Notes: generated by a model not told the origin, from the letters alone. DNA of 64,000 bases from Bemisia tabaci (GCF_918797505.1 NC_092797.1:48086157-48150156), one strand, 5' to 3'. Counted from the first letter of the stretch, positions 23,320 to 34,657 are shown. Made by a program: numbers and translations.

Positions 23320-23544
23320 CACTGGAAAAAAACACATTGGATAAAGACACATGACATTTTGTCCAGACTCTTAAAAGCATCGAAATGAAAAAGTACTCTT
23401 GACTCAATCAGAATCTAGCTTAAGCCTCTTAATTTAAGCGGATTTCATTTTCATTCAAGCAAAAATCCGATTGAATCAAGAGATTTTTTCTTGTCAATGT
23501 TTTCAAGAGTCTGGACTCTAGATCCAATGTGTTTTTTTCCGGTG
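23320..23544. mobile_element. G-family MITE (copy G2)
   Basis: It runs from cactggaaaaaaacacattg to caatgtgtttttttccggtg. The inner arms carry gtccagactctt and aagagtctggactctagatc. The interior repeats TTGATTCAA/TTAAATTAA-type motifs. Confidence 0.9.
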
Positions 23545-23742
23545 CGTTGCAAAAATGCTGATATCAGGAAAAAACGTGGATTAGAAAATAAAAATCGATA
23601 GAGCTAGACAATACATTTTTAATACAAAAATACTAACGTTTTGGGTTCTTCCTCGGAACTTAAAACATGGGCCAGGATCATTTTCCATACGCCGAATTTA
23701 CTTGTCGGAATGCATTATCTCCTTCTATTTAGGATTTTTTTC

Positions 23743-23758
23743 TTACTTACTTACTTAC

Positions 23759-23789
<31 letters not shown>

Positions 23790-23862
23790 TCTATTTATTT
23801 ATTTATTTATCTATTTATTTATTTATTTATCTATCTATTTATCTATTTATTTATTTATTTAC
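23743..23862. repeat. Tetranucleotide microsatellite (ATTT/CTTA/CTAT)n
   Basis: About 30 four-base units start as CTTA, become ATTT and include interspersed CTAT units. In-frame translation gives spurious Leu/Ile/Tyr-rich open frames on the plus strand. Confidence 0.95.
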
Positions 23863-24287
23863 TTTCCAAAGGGAAATTTTTAAAACGGATTATTCATTTC
23901 TGAATAGCCGCCTGACACTCAATTCGACCCGCGAAGTGTAGTGGAATGGAGGGCAAATTTTATACACCACGTAGCAAGACTTACGTGCACTATCGCGTTC
24001 CGCTTGTCGCTTTCTCATGCGGGAGGAATGTGATCAGTCCGTCTAGGACTCGACTACGACCGCGATATAGATATGAATTTACGCCGTAAATGCTACGTGC
24101 GGAGCGCAGGAAAATAAAATTCCGCCAAGCGTCCTCCGGAAAATATTATTGCTGTCGCGGGACATCCGATGTCGGTTGGATTGCGTGGCTTCGAGTCGAT
24201 CATTTGGATTTCAGTTGTAACCGCTGTTTACAAAGTAGGGCGTGGAAGTCAATGTTCCGGTGCATTTTTATGTTACTATAAAAGTTA

Positions 24288-24537
24288 CTGCAGCGCTAAG
24301 GAAGAACCCCGTAAGAGATTTCGTTCGTTGCCCAGTTCCCTTTGATTAAATATGAACTTTTATGGAAACTGTTGAAGTTTTTTCTTTGGCACTTCCGGAT
24401 AATTTTACGTTTAATTTTTTTAAAACAGTTTTCCAAAAGTTCAAGATTAATTATTCACGACTTTTCTCACAAATCAATAATTAATCTGAAGAAATTCGGC
24501 AGTATTCGAATGTTCATACAGCGTTTCTTCATAGGAT
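24288..24537. mobile_element. C-family MITE (copy C2, diverged)
   Basis: The left end is ctgcagcgctaaggaagaac. The right end has ttcggcagtattcgaatgtt, then catacagcg and cttcatag. Spacing and order match other C copies of about 250 bp. Confidence 0.65.
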
Positions 24538-25617
24538 GGCTTTGTACTTTCAGAGTGGATCACTTATTTAGATAGGGTAAGAATCAAGAGATTTATTTCC
24601 TCATCAAAATTTTATGCAGGCTATGTTAGACATGCTCGAAGAGTCAAATACTGACTCACAAGTGAGTAATCAGCGTTTGTCTTTTTACAAAAAAAGCACT
24701 GAACGGTAAGTTTTAAACTTCCTGCTCGCATAGGGTAGGCACATTGAAGTTTATTCAGTGCCCACTTTGATTCAAATGGACCTCGGTTCAGTAGAATGCA
24801 GGAGGCGCAACACAAAAAAATTAGAACATACTAAATTCATACTTCTAATTTGAATTCGGAATTGTGCTTTGGAAATTTTTATTGTTTATCGTGTTTTACG
24901 TGAAATTTGGATGAAAAAACTCGCGGTATTCAATTTCTTATACTTTGGCTCTTGGGTGATCTAGAAATGATTCGAATCTCAAGTCTAACAGAATTAGATT
25001 CAGCTTACAAATCCTCAAACATATACCATTTAACAAAACAAACATTGAACACGCGCTATTTTAAAGTGGGTGTTGTTTTTATTTACAGCCTTACTATCCT
25101 AAAATTAAAATAATATCAAAAATTCACATCGTTATTGCTAATATTGATGGTAAAATGATCTGTTCGAGAAGAAATTCGCCGCGTATGTAAGCTGTAGAGA
25201 GCCCAACGCTAGCGCTCAACTACTCAATCGTGCCAGCTCCATCCGAGGCATTAAAAACGCCTTCAATCTTGCATGATACTCCGCACTACACCGGCGTTGA
25301 TATAGTCGTATCACTTCAACTGACTTTATTGATGTTGATAGTCCTTTTCACAGACTATTACCTATTCGTATGATACGTATGATAGTTGTCATTAAAGTTC
25401 TTTGTGCAATTTTATTTATACAGGATAGTGTGCATATTTTTGCGTAGTTTAATATTAAGAAACTACACATTAAACAAAGTCGGAAAACGTAACAGCGATT
25501 TGAAAGTTCCTTCATTTATGTGAATATGTAATTTGAATACCCATTTACTTCCCATCCTGAGGGGACTCGCTAAATGTTTGCACTTTTAATGATAAATTAG
25601 AATCATTTAACAAATCA
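24538..25617. other. No gene or repeat recognised
   Basis: AT-rich sequence. Short open frames only. Confidence 0.4.
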
Positions 25618-26782
25618 ATGCTGAAACTCCCAAACCACATACATCGATTTGCGACGTTGCAGACCTCTTGTCACAATTTAATATTGAAATGGAGAACTAC
25701 TCTGAGTCAATTCATAAAAACTTCCGTGATTATCCCTCTCTGTGCAAAGCAAACTCTGAGAATACCTAAGGAGTAATGTCAATTTGTTCTCCTGTAAAAA
25801 AAATAGGATGAGGCTATTCGTCGGTACGGTACCGACGGATAAATGGCTATTCGTCGGTACCGTACCGATGAATAAATGGCTATTCGTCGGTACCGTACCG
25901 ATGTATAATAAATGGCTATTCGTCGGTACCGCATCGGCGACATTAATTAATAAAAATGTGTTGTCAAGCCTTATTGGTCCGAATGGACAAGCAAACGCCA
26001 TCTATGGTGCTCTGTTGTAATCACACGGAGATACTAAGTGCCGATAAACCGTGTAGCCCTGAGGCACCTTATCACGCTTTAATGCTTTCAAATTTTTTGG
26101 AAGAAGTAGAAGAAAAGGGAGGTGACGTTAACTATGAGTTAGACAGTGACGGCGAGGTTTCTATGCTTTTTGTATCCTCTCACTCGATGAAGAAACACCT
26201 GCAAATGAAACTAAAGGCCCCACCACCCGAAAAAAGAAGCGTTCTTGATGATTCTTTTGACAGAGTAGTACATTTCAGTATTATGATGATTCATTTGGCA
26301 GTGAAGTGCATTTCAGTATTATGATTATTTATTTGACAGAGTAGTACATTTCAGTATTATGTGAGAGTATTAAATACATTAATTAAATTTGGAGAATATT
26401 TCTTTACAACTCGTGTTGGGTCTTTTTTCCATCTTTCACCCAATTTTTAGCTCTTAACTTCCACCAAAATATTATTGAGAAATCATATATTTAATATAAT
26501 TCACGTACTAAAATCAAAGTACGGTACCGACGAATAGCTATTTATTCATCGGTACGGTACCGACGAATAGCTATTTATTCATCGGTACGGTACCGACGAA
26601 TAGCTATTTATTCATCGGTACGGTACCGACGAATAGCTATTTATTCATCGGTACGGTACCGACGAATAGCCATTTATCCGTCGGTACCGTACCGACGAAT
26701 AGCCACTTCGAAAAAAATAAAACAGACGCGGAGATTTTGAAACACCGCAAACGAGATGAGCGGTTTGGGATTTTTACCGTCA
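25618..26782. mobile_element. J-family MITE (copy J1), split by foldback element
   Basis: The left part (aaactcccaaaccacat, gacgttgcagac, ttgttctcctgtaaaaaaaa) and right part (gcggagattttgaaacaccg, then caaacgagatg) match the uninterrupted J2 copy at 34936. They are separated by a 905-bp insertion that duplicated aaaaaaata. Confidence 0.8.
25806..26710. mobile_element. Foldback/MULE-like element with palindromic subterminal repeats
   Basis: It is flanked by the 9-bp sequence aaaaaaata (25797-25805, 26711-26719). The left end has four and the right end six copies of a ~36-bp unit built on GGCTATTCGTCGGTAC, itself nearly palindromic around the KpnI-like ggtacc. Long inverted ends made of tandem subunits are known from foldback elements, and 9-bp duplications from MULEs. 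Between the ends lies a 122-codon plus-strand open frame (25956-26324), acidic in the middle, of no recognised family. A 36-37-bp sequence (agtacatttcagtattatg) repeated three times spans about 26258-26362. No transposase is recognisable, so it looks non-autonomous. Confidence 0.85.
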
Positions 26783-27614
26783 AAATGCAGTAATATGCGT
26801 CATGGTCGTATGTATTTTAATGTTGCTCACTTCTCTTGGACTCCATAATAACTTTACCGCCTTGACGTATCGCCTAATTCAACATACCATTGTGAGGCAC
26901 ACTCATCCATTCATATAAAAACGAGAGGTAGGTAAAGCGCACTGCCATGGGGAACTGAATCCTGAAATTTAATTAGAGCGCCCATTGCTCTGTTTCGCAG
27001 TGCCGTTTGGAGAAAAAAACACTTGCAGTTGGAGTGGAGAGGGGTAGCGATAAAGCGCATTCTTCACTTTAATTGAAACTATAGCCATTATGCCGAAATT
27101 ACCTGTGCAGCCGCGAGCCGAGGTAGCGTGTTTTGGTTTCATTTTCACTCGTTTTCGAGGTCGCTGCGACGGGTGAGCGAAATTTTAATAACAAAAGCGT
27201 TGACACGCTCGCATCGTTTTATTTCACCGAGAAAAATAACATCTGTCCGAAAGCGAGGCTTAAGTGTCATTTACCGCGATGCCACCGCTCCTGACGATAT
27301 TAGGATCTTTGCGCGTTATGAGCGAAACGCGATGGGGAATTGAGAAACGGCATTGCACCTTAATATGTCACCAGAGGAATGTTGTATGTGAACATGGCTT
27401 CCGTTCTCGATCTCCTCGCAGAAAAAAGCACGAATGCAGCGAAGAATTTTTTCCAGAGAAAAAAAGGCACCTTATCAATAAGTCAGTTGCGCTAGTAACA
27501 TCAATTTGTTTTGATGGTTAAAGCTCATACATTAGCAAAAATTACCACGCCAAACGTTAAATGTCTACGTCTATAATATGACGGAGGTATCGCCTATCGA
27601 AAAACACGGCGCTG
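26783..27614. other. No gene or repeat recognised
   Basis: Mixed composition, somewhat CG-richer at 27000-27350. Short open frames lack recognisable features. Confidence 0.4.
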
Positions 27615-27844
27615 CACAGTAGATTGAATCAATGGGAGAGGTTGGACGTAATGTTTTTTACTAAAACTGCAATTATTCATTTGTATTTCATTAAATTTTG
27701 AATTTTAAAGGGTGTCTCTTAGAGAAAATTTTACAATAAATCCAATGAAATCACTTTTAAAACCTTAAGTTTTGTATAACCGGAAGTAAGCTTTGAAAGT
27801 TTACACATTTTGTCCAACTGTCCCCATTGACACGTTCGATTGTG
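27615..27844. mobile_element. D-family Transib-like MITE (copy D2)
   Basis: It begins CACAGTAGATTG and ends in the complement cgattgtg. The inner right end, read inward, is CACAATC, 24 bases, then ACAAAATGT. No target duplication is apparent, so this copy is older. Confidence 0.75.
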
Positions 27845-28349
27845 CACCGGTGTATGACATCCACCGCGATAGTGCATAACCGCGGTGGTACCGTGGTCCA
27901 CCTTAGTTCTTTCGCTTTTACGTTGAGTAATCAGTGCATACGTGTGTATGACTGGTTAATGAAATCAAGATGTAAAAACCTATGGTATGTTCATACGACG
28001 TTTTTCCTTAGCTCGGAAGTACAGGCTGGGGTTGCGAAGAAGGAAATTAGGCTTAGTCTTGGCAACGGTTGTTCGTCTTGAAGTGCCACGTAGAACAGGG
28101 GGCGTTAGCAGCTTTGCAAGAAACCAATTTGTCAATACAATTAGAAATTGGAGCCACCACCGGTGGTGTTTTGAGGGATAGGTAACCTTATATCCCGTGA
28201 AATCCGACGGCCCTCGCACAATAAAAGCGTGGCACGGTGGGGTCTCCCGGGTATGGTCCGTTGAACTACTCAAGCCACTTCTTCGGTCTTCGCCTTGTCG
28301 GTATGGATTTCACAACTCAGCGAGGAGTTTCGATGTAGAGGGTCGAACA
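27845..28349. other. No gene recognised; one isolated C-family end
   Basis: A right-hand C end (gttcatacgacgtttttcct and then tagc) lies at about 27986-28012 without a partner. The rest shows short open frames and a ccaccaccggtggtg palindrome near 28156. Confidence 0.4.
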
Positions 28350-28855
28350 CTGCCGTGCTAAGTAAGAACGCAGTATGAGCATCCGATTTTTTCCAAATTT
28401 CATCTGGGAAAATATTTTATTTCAGGGAAAGCCATGAATATTTTTCTTTGAACTTTTCAGATTTTCATCGATGCAGTTAGATTCACGAGAGGCTATCAGC
28501 TAGGCAATTCGAATATCAATATAATGACCTCATAGCTAAAGACAACCCGGACGACCGCCCAAGAGATGGGCACAGAGCTGCCTTTCATCCCCGGAGAATT
28601 AACCCTCTCTCATCGCCATCATATGTTATTTGTCATATTTATATAATAATTTAGAGGCTAGACAAACAGGGTCACGGCCCTAGTCAGAAGGTAGAAGAAG
28701 AAGAAGAACTTTTCAGAAACTTTAGATAAAATTACAAATATACTTCTTTGAAAAATCGGAAGAAAAAGAAATACAGATTCTCCTGAAATTTTGTGATTTG
28801 TCGAGGAAAATTTGGCAACATCTGAGGGCTCATACGACGTTCTTCCTTAGAGTAA
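28350..28855. mobile_element. C-family MITE (copy C3), split by a retro-insertion
   Basis: The left part begins ctgccgtgctaagtaagaac. The right part carries gaggaaaatttggcaacatc, then catacgacg and cttccttag. Removing 28461-28716 restores an ordinary C element of about 250 bp. Confidence 0.85.
28461..28705 (+). mobile_element. 5'-truncated retrotransposed fragment with (GAA)n tail
   Basis: The 11-bp gaacttttcag occurs at 28450-28460 and 28706-28716, directly flanking this 245-bp insert. The insert ends in a gaagaagaagaa tail. A variable-length duplication and a simple-repeat 3' tail are the marks of target-primed reverse transcription. It may be the 3' end of a LINE; the body (gggtcacggccctagtcaga) was not matched to a family. 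Confidence 0.8.
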
Positions 28856-29617
28856 GGGTAGAATACTAGGAAGCTAAATTCTCCTCCTTCAGAGAAGCTG
28901 TGAACTGTCCAGTATGATAAAAGAGGGCAACTTAAAAACTTGTCTCTTACGTTGAGCCTCCAGCTTTTGTGCAATGCATTCCCGTTACGATCAGTATATT
29001 TAAAATTTTAACCTCTAGGTGGATTATTTTGAGCAAATCCAAATTTCAGTCTGTAGATGATCAATTGGGGAATGTTCATGCCGCAAATCATCTTCTGCGG
29101 TCTTAAAACTAGGGCAAACGTATGCTCTTGCCAATATTGTCCATCGATATCGATACATTGAAATCGGTTTCAAAATGGTAACAGTACTTTCAAATTTATT
29201 TCAACATTTTAGAGGAAGAGTTTCGGATTTTCGATTCTCGAATATTCCCTAATGATTGATCCAAGGACTGCATTCGGATTTTTTCAAAATAATCCACGAC
29301 AAAGTTAAAATTTGAAATATGAGCTTTCCGAAATTTGGTCCTTAAAATAAAATCGAAAACTTGAGTTATTCAAATAAAAAAAAAAATTGGGTGTTCATCT
29401 GCTCAATTCAGACCAAAGATCAGTTTCTACTACCGCATTATTTCTAGTGTTAGACTAATCCAATGTTTCCAGTTCTTGGTTCAAATCGGATCATCAAAAA
29501 ATTCCTGCTGTAACTAAAGTTGAGGAATGAACATGTGCTAGGACTGGAGTAGGTGCTGCTATCGCTTCTGTCAATCATGTAGAAAATGGGATCCGGGCTC
29601 TTTTAGGTAACATACTA
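28856..29617. other. No gene or repeat recognised
   Basis: AT-rich sequence without notable open frames or inverted repeats. Confidence 0.4.
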
Positions 29618-29621
29618 ATTA

Positions 29622-29877
29622 TTGAATTGCATTCTGCAAAAAGGAACCCAGAGCATTCCAATGTTGCTAAGATTCTGCAACTTTTTTTCCCTCGCAAATA
29701 TAGGTTGGTCATCGAAAAAAAATTTATCTTTTCTTCCAATGAACTATAATTCAAGACGAAAATTATTTATAATTTAATATGTCGCGTGATTTCAGTAATT
29801 TTACTGCAACGAATGTATGTTGCACAATCCTAGCGACATTGGAACGCTCTTGGCTCCTTTTTGCAAAATGTAATCAA
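29622..29877. mobile_element. E-family MITE (copy E1), 4-bp TSD ATTA
   Basis: This 256-bp element is flanked by ATTA (29618-29621, 29878-29881). The left end is ttgaattgcattctgcaaaa and then aggaacccagagcattcc. The right end is ggaacgctcttggctccttt, then ttgcaaaatgtaatcaa. The subterminal gagcattccaatgttgcta and tagcgacattggaac form the inner arms. Confidence 0.9.
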
Positions 29878-29881
29878 ATTA

Positions 29882-30351
29882 TTATAACAAAAATGAAAAA
29901 AATGAACAACGAGATCGCTCATCTGGATAATTGTGGCAGTAATGTACGCGTGTATATGAATGACACTTGGATCACGATGAATGAGTGAAACGTGAGTAAA
30001 CGCCACTCCACCGTCCTCTTCTCTTTCATCCCGTCTCGGCACCGGCCACCCAACGCTTAATTAATCGCACGTAATGGAGTGGGGTGGTGATGAGGGGTGG
30101 TTTGGTAAGGGGTGGTTCGGTAAGGGCGCGCGGGAGACGGGACTTCCACGAAAGCTGACACGCGCCGTCGGTGAAAGCATCTCCACCTGCGCTCATTCAT
30201 AAGTTACCTCGACGTGGCATTCATTCATCAGTAAATGAACACTTGCGCACTTCCGAGGCGCCATAGGAGAATGCACCTCGATATTCTTCAATGGAACTTA
30301 CCTACACTATGAGCTTTACATGCGAAGGACAGTGGCGTGGCGTGTCTTGCG
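29882..30351. other. No gene seen; G-rich patch and truncated A-family end
   Basis: A GGGGTGGTTTGG-type repeat lies near 30090-30125. An A-family left end (acagtggcgtggcgtgtctt) is at about 30331-30350, immediately before F2, without the rest of the element. Confidence 0.5.
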
Positions 30352-30765
30352 CACTGTAAAATAAATCTCGGTGTGTTTACTAAGAAAAGGGTAAAATCAC
30401 CAAGAATTCAGGGTTCTATCTGATCCCAGTTTTTTCTTGGTAAAATTACCATTTATAGAATCGGTAATTTTATCGAGAAATCTCGGTAAAATTATGGAAC
30501 TTTCTCGGTAATTTTACTGGACCTTGGTAAAAACGCCAATATTTTTTATCGACTGTGGTAGAATTACCGAGATAAAATGGCAAAGTTACCGGGAATTGAT
30601 TACAAATAAGAGTGGTATTCTTACCTGAAAAAAACAGTAAAAATACCGGTTTTTAGGTAAGCTTACCAGTCTGTCTTAGTAAAATTACCAAAAATTGGTA
30701 AAAGAAGTGAGATGGTAAAGGTACCAACGGACCTTGGTAAAAACGCCGAGAATTTTTTTTCAGTG
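30352..30765. mobile_element. F-family MITE (copy F2, inverted relative to F1)
   Basis: It starts cactgtaaaataaatctcgg and ends gccgagaattttttttcagtg in form (30745-30765). The interior is dense in GGTAAAATTACC-type motifs. At 414 bp it is the most complete F copy. Confidence 0.9.
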
Positions 30766-31201
30766 CTGTCATGGTAATAGGTATAGTGGTCTGAGTGAAT
30801 AAGATGAATCTCATGATATACGTTTACACATACTATTCTCCGGGGCGAAGATACAAGAAAAGCTCTCCGACGCTGGGGAAGGGGGGGGAAGCGACCCACG
30901 ATTGCCCGTAGGTGGCTACGCTCTACGAGAGTCCCGTTGAGCAAGGGAAATCGCCCCACGTTTGTACGTAGGGAGAAATGGGGAACCAGCTGACCAATCG
31001 AGCTAGGAATTGAATCAGTTGGCTGGGCACTCTCTCGATACAGTACGCTGTTGAGCTTTTATACTCCGGAGAGAAGGTCGAGCATTCGAGATCAGAGGCC
31101 AAGCCGCGTAGATGCTGCTGTAGTCAATGAAACTCGAAAGCTCTGACGTCAATCTCCAAACGTACACAAGCCCAACAACGCACCGCTCTTTCTTCCCATC
31201 A
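30766..31201. other. No gene or repeat recognised
   Basis: Short open frames only. A nine-base G run is near 30880. Confidence 0.4.
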
Positions 31202-31348
31202 CAGTGCGGTATATCGATTTATTTGAGATTTAAACCTATGAGAGAGGATCGATAAACAGGGTGTAGGCAATGAACACTTTAAATCCACGCTTCTTCATAG
31301 CTTTAAATAGGGACATATCGATAATCAATCATTCACGCCTCGCCACTG
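31202..31348. mobile_element. A-family hAT-type MITE (copy A3)
   Basis: It begins cagtgcggtatatcgattta, has gaggatcgataaacagggtg in the middle, and ends attcacgcctcgccactg. Its CGCCACTG right end is the best preserved. I find no 8-bp duplication. Confidence 0.75.
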
Positions 31349-31833
31349 GTTGAGAACTTTTTTGGCGGAGGTGCAATGGACTTAACGTTATACAAAACTT
31401 AACGTAACAAAACTTAACGTTATAGAATGAGGAGGGATTGAACTTGCGTTACGGGTGCGTTACGAGGCGGAATGTCTAGAATTACGTTAAATTGCGCTAA
31501 TATTTACTTTGAAGTTGTGAAACCGATAACAAGCGATACATTTCCATCGAAACTTCATCTTAATGCACGAATTTGATTAGAAGGGGAGAACTTAGCGAAA
31601 AATGAGACATTTTTGGCACTCGGCTGCAAACCCGCAAAACGCGCATTTCTCGCCAACACCAGGCTTCAGGCTCATGTTTAGAGGAATTTTAAACCCAAAA
31701 CGAAACCGAAAACGACAAAATTGATGCAATAAGTCATTTAGTTGAGGATATCAATCAGAGTGGACCCAGATCTTACCTATATGTCTCTCCTTCCAATAAA
31801 TTGGACTTAAAAGTTCAAAGATTTGGCGCAGTT

Positions 31834-31954
31834 GAATCAGTTGTTTTCAAATGGGAACAAGTCCATTTTTGCATAAGCCTTGGCTTGCATAACAGAACAT
31901 GCTACTAACACTCTTCGAGGGATGGACATGTTCCCTTTTGAAAACAACTGATTA
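31834..31954. repeat. Small inverted-repeat element, about 120 bp
   Basis: The arms aatcagttgttttcaaatgg and, on the other side, ttttgaaaacaactgatt are complementary and extend inward to gggaacaagtccat / atggacatgttccc. The loop is about 50 bp. Confidence 0.75.
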
Positions 31955-31992
31955 AATGTTGAGTTCAATCCAACCGACATCATCATAGGACG

Positions 31993-32610
31993 CAATGGGC
32001 CTGTTGCAATTTTTTGCTAGAGCAAAAATAAGAATTGTTCCTTAAAGATAATGTCTCAAAAATCACGATGAGCGCATCGGCAAACTCTGAAATGCGCCTT
32101 CTAACTTCACAATCTGCGTCGGAAATTTGCGTTTTTTTAAGACTCCCGCCTCAAAAAGGATACTACAGCATAGGTGAACATTTCGTTGGATTCCATTCAA
32201 TCCCTGCTCAACATGGCCGCCGCTTCCGCGTGCAAGTTGAGGAGAGCACGAGATCAATCAAGGCGAATATCTACCAATGCGAGAAAAATGTGAATCTAAA
32301 CACGCCGATTGTTATCAGGTGGTTAGCATCATCGTGTGTTTTGGCGGATTGGTGTCGGCTATGTTGAATATTGCGTAGTATCCTTGTGAGCAGGGGTTCG
32401 ATTGAATGACTCCTCTAACGAAAAGTTCACTTATCCTGTGGTATCGTTTTTGAAGCGGGAAGCTCGAAAAAACGCAAATATCTTACTCAAATTGTGAAGT
32501 AAGGAGTGCATTTCAGACATTGCCGATGCGCTCATCGTGATTTTTGAGACACTTTCTGTGAGTTACAACTCTTATTTTTGCTCTAGCAAAAGTTTGCGAC
32601 AGGCCCATTG
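31993..32610. mobile_element. S element: MITE with long (about 130-bp) inverted repeats
   Basis: The left arm starts caatgggcctgttgcaattt and passes through ttttgctagagcaaaaataa, tctcaaaaatcacgatgagc and gcatcggcaaactctgaaat. The right arm is the complement, ending gacaggcccattg. A 110-codon frame between the arms has no recognisable domain. No clear target duplication. Confidence 0.85.
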
Positions 32611-33069
32611 TTAATAGGAGCAATTTGCCCATGAGCTCAAAGGGATCCCTCGTCGATTGGCGAGTTAAAAACGCGGAGGGACACGCGCTCTTGAGCTCGG
32701 GTCATCGCACCGTTGGGTTCGATTTGATGTAAATAATGGAAGGAATTAAAGGCGTAACATCTGTTTGGCGAGTCGGAGGCTTAGAGTCGGCAAACAAAAC
32801 GAAATCAACCGCCACGCCGAGCTCAAGCGGGGCCTTGTTGAGGGTGGCTCTCGCCCTGATCGATGAAGTCTTCGGCTTCGGAAAAAAACCGCAGCGTACA
32901 GGCGCTCCTCAATCGAAAACGGATACTTCGTCGTTCCGCTGACGTACAAGCGTATATCGATTGAACAATAAGCTCCGGAGGGCATGAAGTTATATGGATG
33001 ACAGGGATCACGTGGAAATGGATATGCGTGCTTACACGGGAAAATTGAAATCGCTGATTTAACAATACA
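32611..33069. other. No gene or repeat recognised
   Basis: Short open frames on both strands without known features. Confidence 0.4.
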
Positions 33070-33275
33070 GAATTTGCAGGTGTCTGAAATTTGATGAATT
33101 TCGTGTTTGAGTGGAAACTACTGAGTGAACTGAACACAAGGATACCTTTGGTTCATGAATTGAACGATTATAGGAGCAGATATGACAAAATGATCTAATC
33201 TGCTAAAATACATGTGTTTAAATGGGAAATTCTGCCAGATGACGTCACTAGGCGGTGCATTTCCTCTTTTTAAAA
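33070..33275. repeat. M-family interspersed repeat (copy M1)
   Basis: It shares ggtgtctgaaatttgatgaa, acaaatgatctaatctgc-like and ccagatgacgtcact...gcggtgcatttcctc blocks with M2 at 52134, in the same order and spacing. Ends are not defined. Confidence 0.75.
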
Positions 33276-33672
33276 TCTATTTTTATACTATTCCCCATAT
33301 CAGAAAAAAATTATAAAAAAATATTATGAAATCAGCTCTTTAAGCACTTTCGGATGAAGCAATAAAAATTTGCGTGCAAATTCTCCAGTCCGACATTTTT
33401 CAATGTAGATTTTACAACAAAAAATTCCTTTATTGTGAAATGTACATTTGAAGCATGTCGGACTTTTGTTTTTTATAACATTTTATTTGTTAAATCAGCA
33501 ATCCGTGTTTTTCCTTGTACGTCAGTGGAGCGACAACTTTAAGGATACTAGGTTCTTACGGTTAGAAATAATAGCTTGTAATCTGGAGTATTTTTGTATT
33601 TTGGTTTCATTTTTGGACTTTCCGGAATTTTTTGAGTATAGTGCGCAATGACGGCCACAGGGGAGGGACCAT

Positions 33673-33752
33673 GGTGCCATAGCTTCTCCTCTCGTCAAAG
33701 AAAGAGGAAATAGGTGCCATAGCTTCTCCTCTCGTCAAAGAAAGAGGAAATT
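33673..33752. repeat. Two tandem copies of a 40-bp unit
   Basis: ggtgccatagcttctcctct and the following 20 bases occur twice, at 33673 and 33713. They differ only at the last base, so the duplication is recent. Confidence 0.95.
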
Positions 33753-33987
33753 AGGAGGAAAGAAGAGACAGCAAAAGAAGAAAAGTGCAATAAATACAGC
33801 GAAGGTATGAAAAACCAATTATGCGCTGCAATATTTCTACGTAGCCACAAAATTGCAGTTATTTTGTCTGCAAATTAAAAGTACAACTCACTTAATTTCT
33901 ACAATCTTTTCATTCACGGTACAACCGCATATAATTGAGGGAATGCTACAATTCATTGGGGTACTACCAGAATTAATTGAAAGAGTC

Positions 33988-34034
33988 CATATCATCCAAC
34001 GAACCCTCGCTATGAGGGTTCGTTGGATGATATG
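33988..34034. repeat. Perfect palindrome, 21-bp arms, 5-base loop
   Basis: The arm catatcatccaacgaaccct plus c is followed after gctat by its exact complement. There is no run of T suited to termination and no nearby gene. Confidence 0.95.
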
Positions 34035-34657
34035 TTTTTTTCATGTTTTCTATGTTTTTTTCATGCATCGAGCAAATTTTCATGATTTTGCGGCTATCGA
34101 TGGCAGATAATCCCCAGATGAGCTCGATCTATTTAGACCAACTCACCGGAGCAAAGTGGCCTCTAGGTTGGGCCACGAGGCGGCAAGGATGCGCGACCCT
34201 GTAGTTTTTCATATTTCGCAAGGGTCCAGGACGACTGGCAAATTTTCACGCGAAAAGCGGCACCCGCAGCTGGTTTAAATTATACGTCCCCGCATCTTGT
34301 GTACACTTCAGCGCAGTTGGGTTGCCAACCGTAAATCATCATTTGATGCATCACCATTCCCTCAAGACGATGGAGAGTGATGGTTTCTCCACTAAAATTC
34401 ACTTTGGCGGTGGCTGCTTGCGTCAGGATAACGCTATCGATAAGAAATGCGAGAAAAAAATCTCGATTAAGGACAAACGTCACGTTTGCTGCACACATTC
34501 ATCTTGAATAGCTTGGCTCAAACTCAATTTTATTCGGGCCAAACTAAGCGCCAAAGAAAATCCATCTTGACTCCGGATGATAATTAATGCGCTTCCCGTC
34601 CACAGACTACAAACTTTGCGGGAAAATAGTCGGATTTCGAGCGGCGACACCCTACAG

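Noticed and set aside
23641..23941. Leu/Ile/Tyr-rich frames
   Set aside because: Translation of an ATTT microsatellite.
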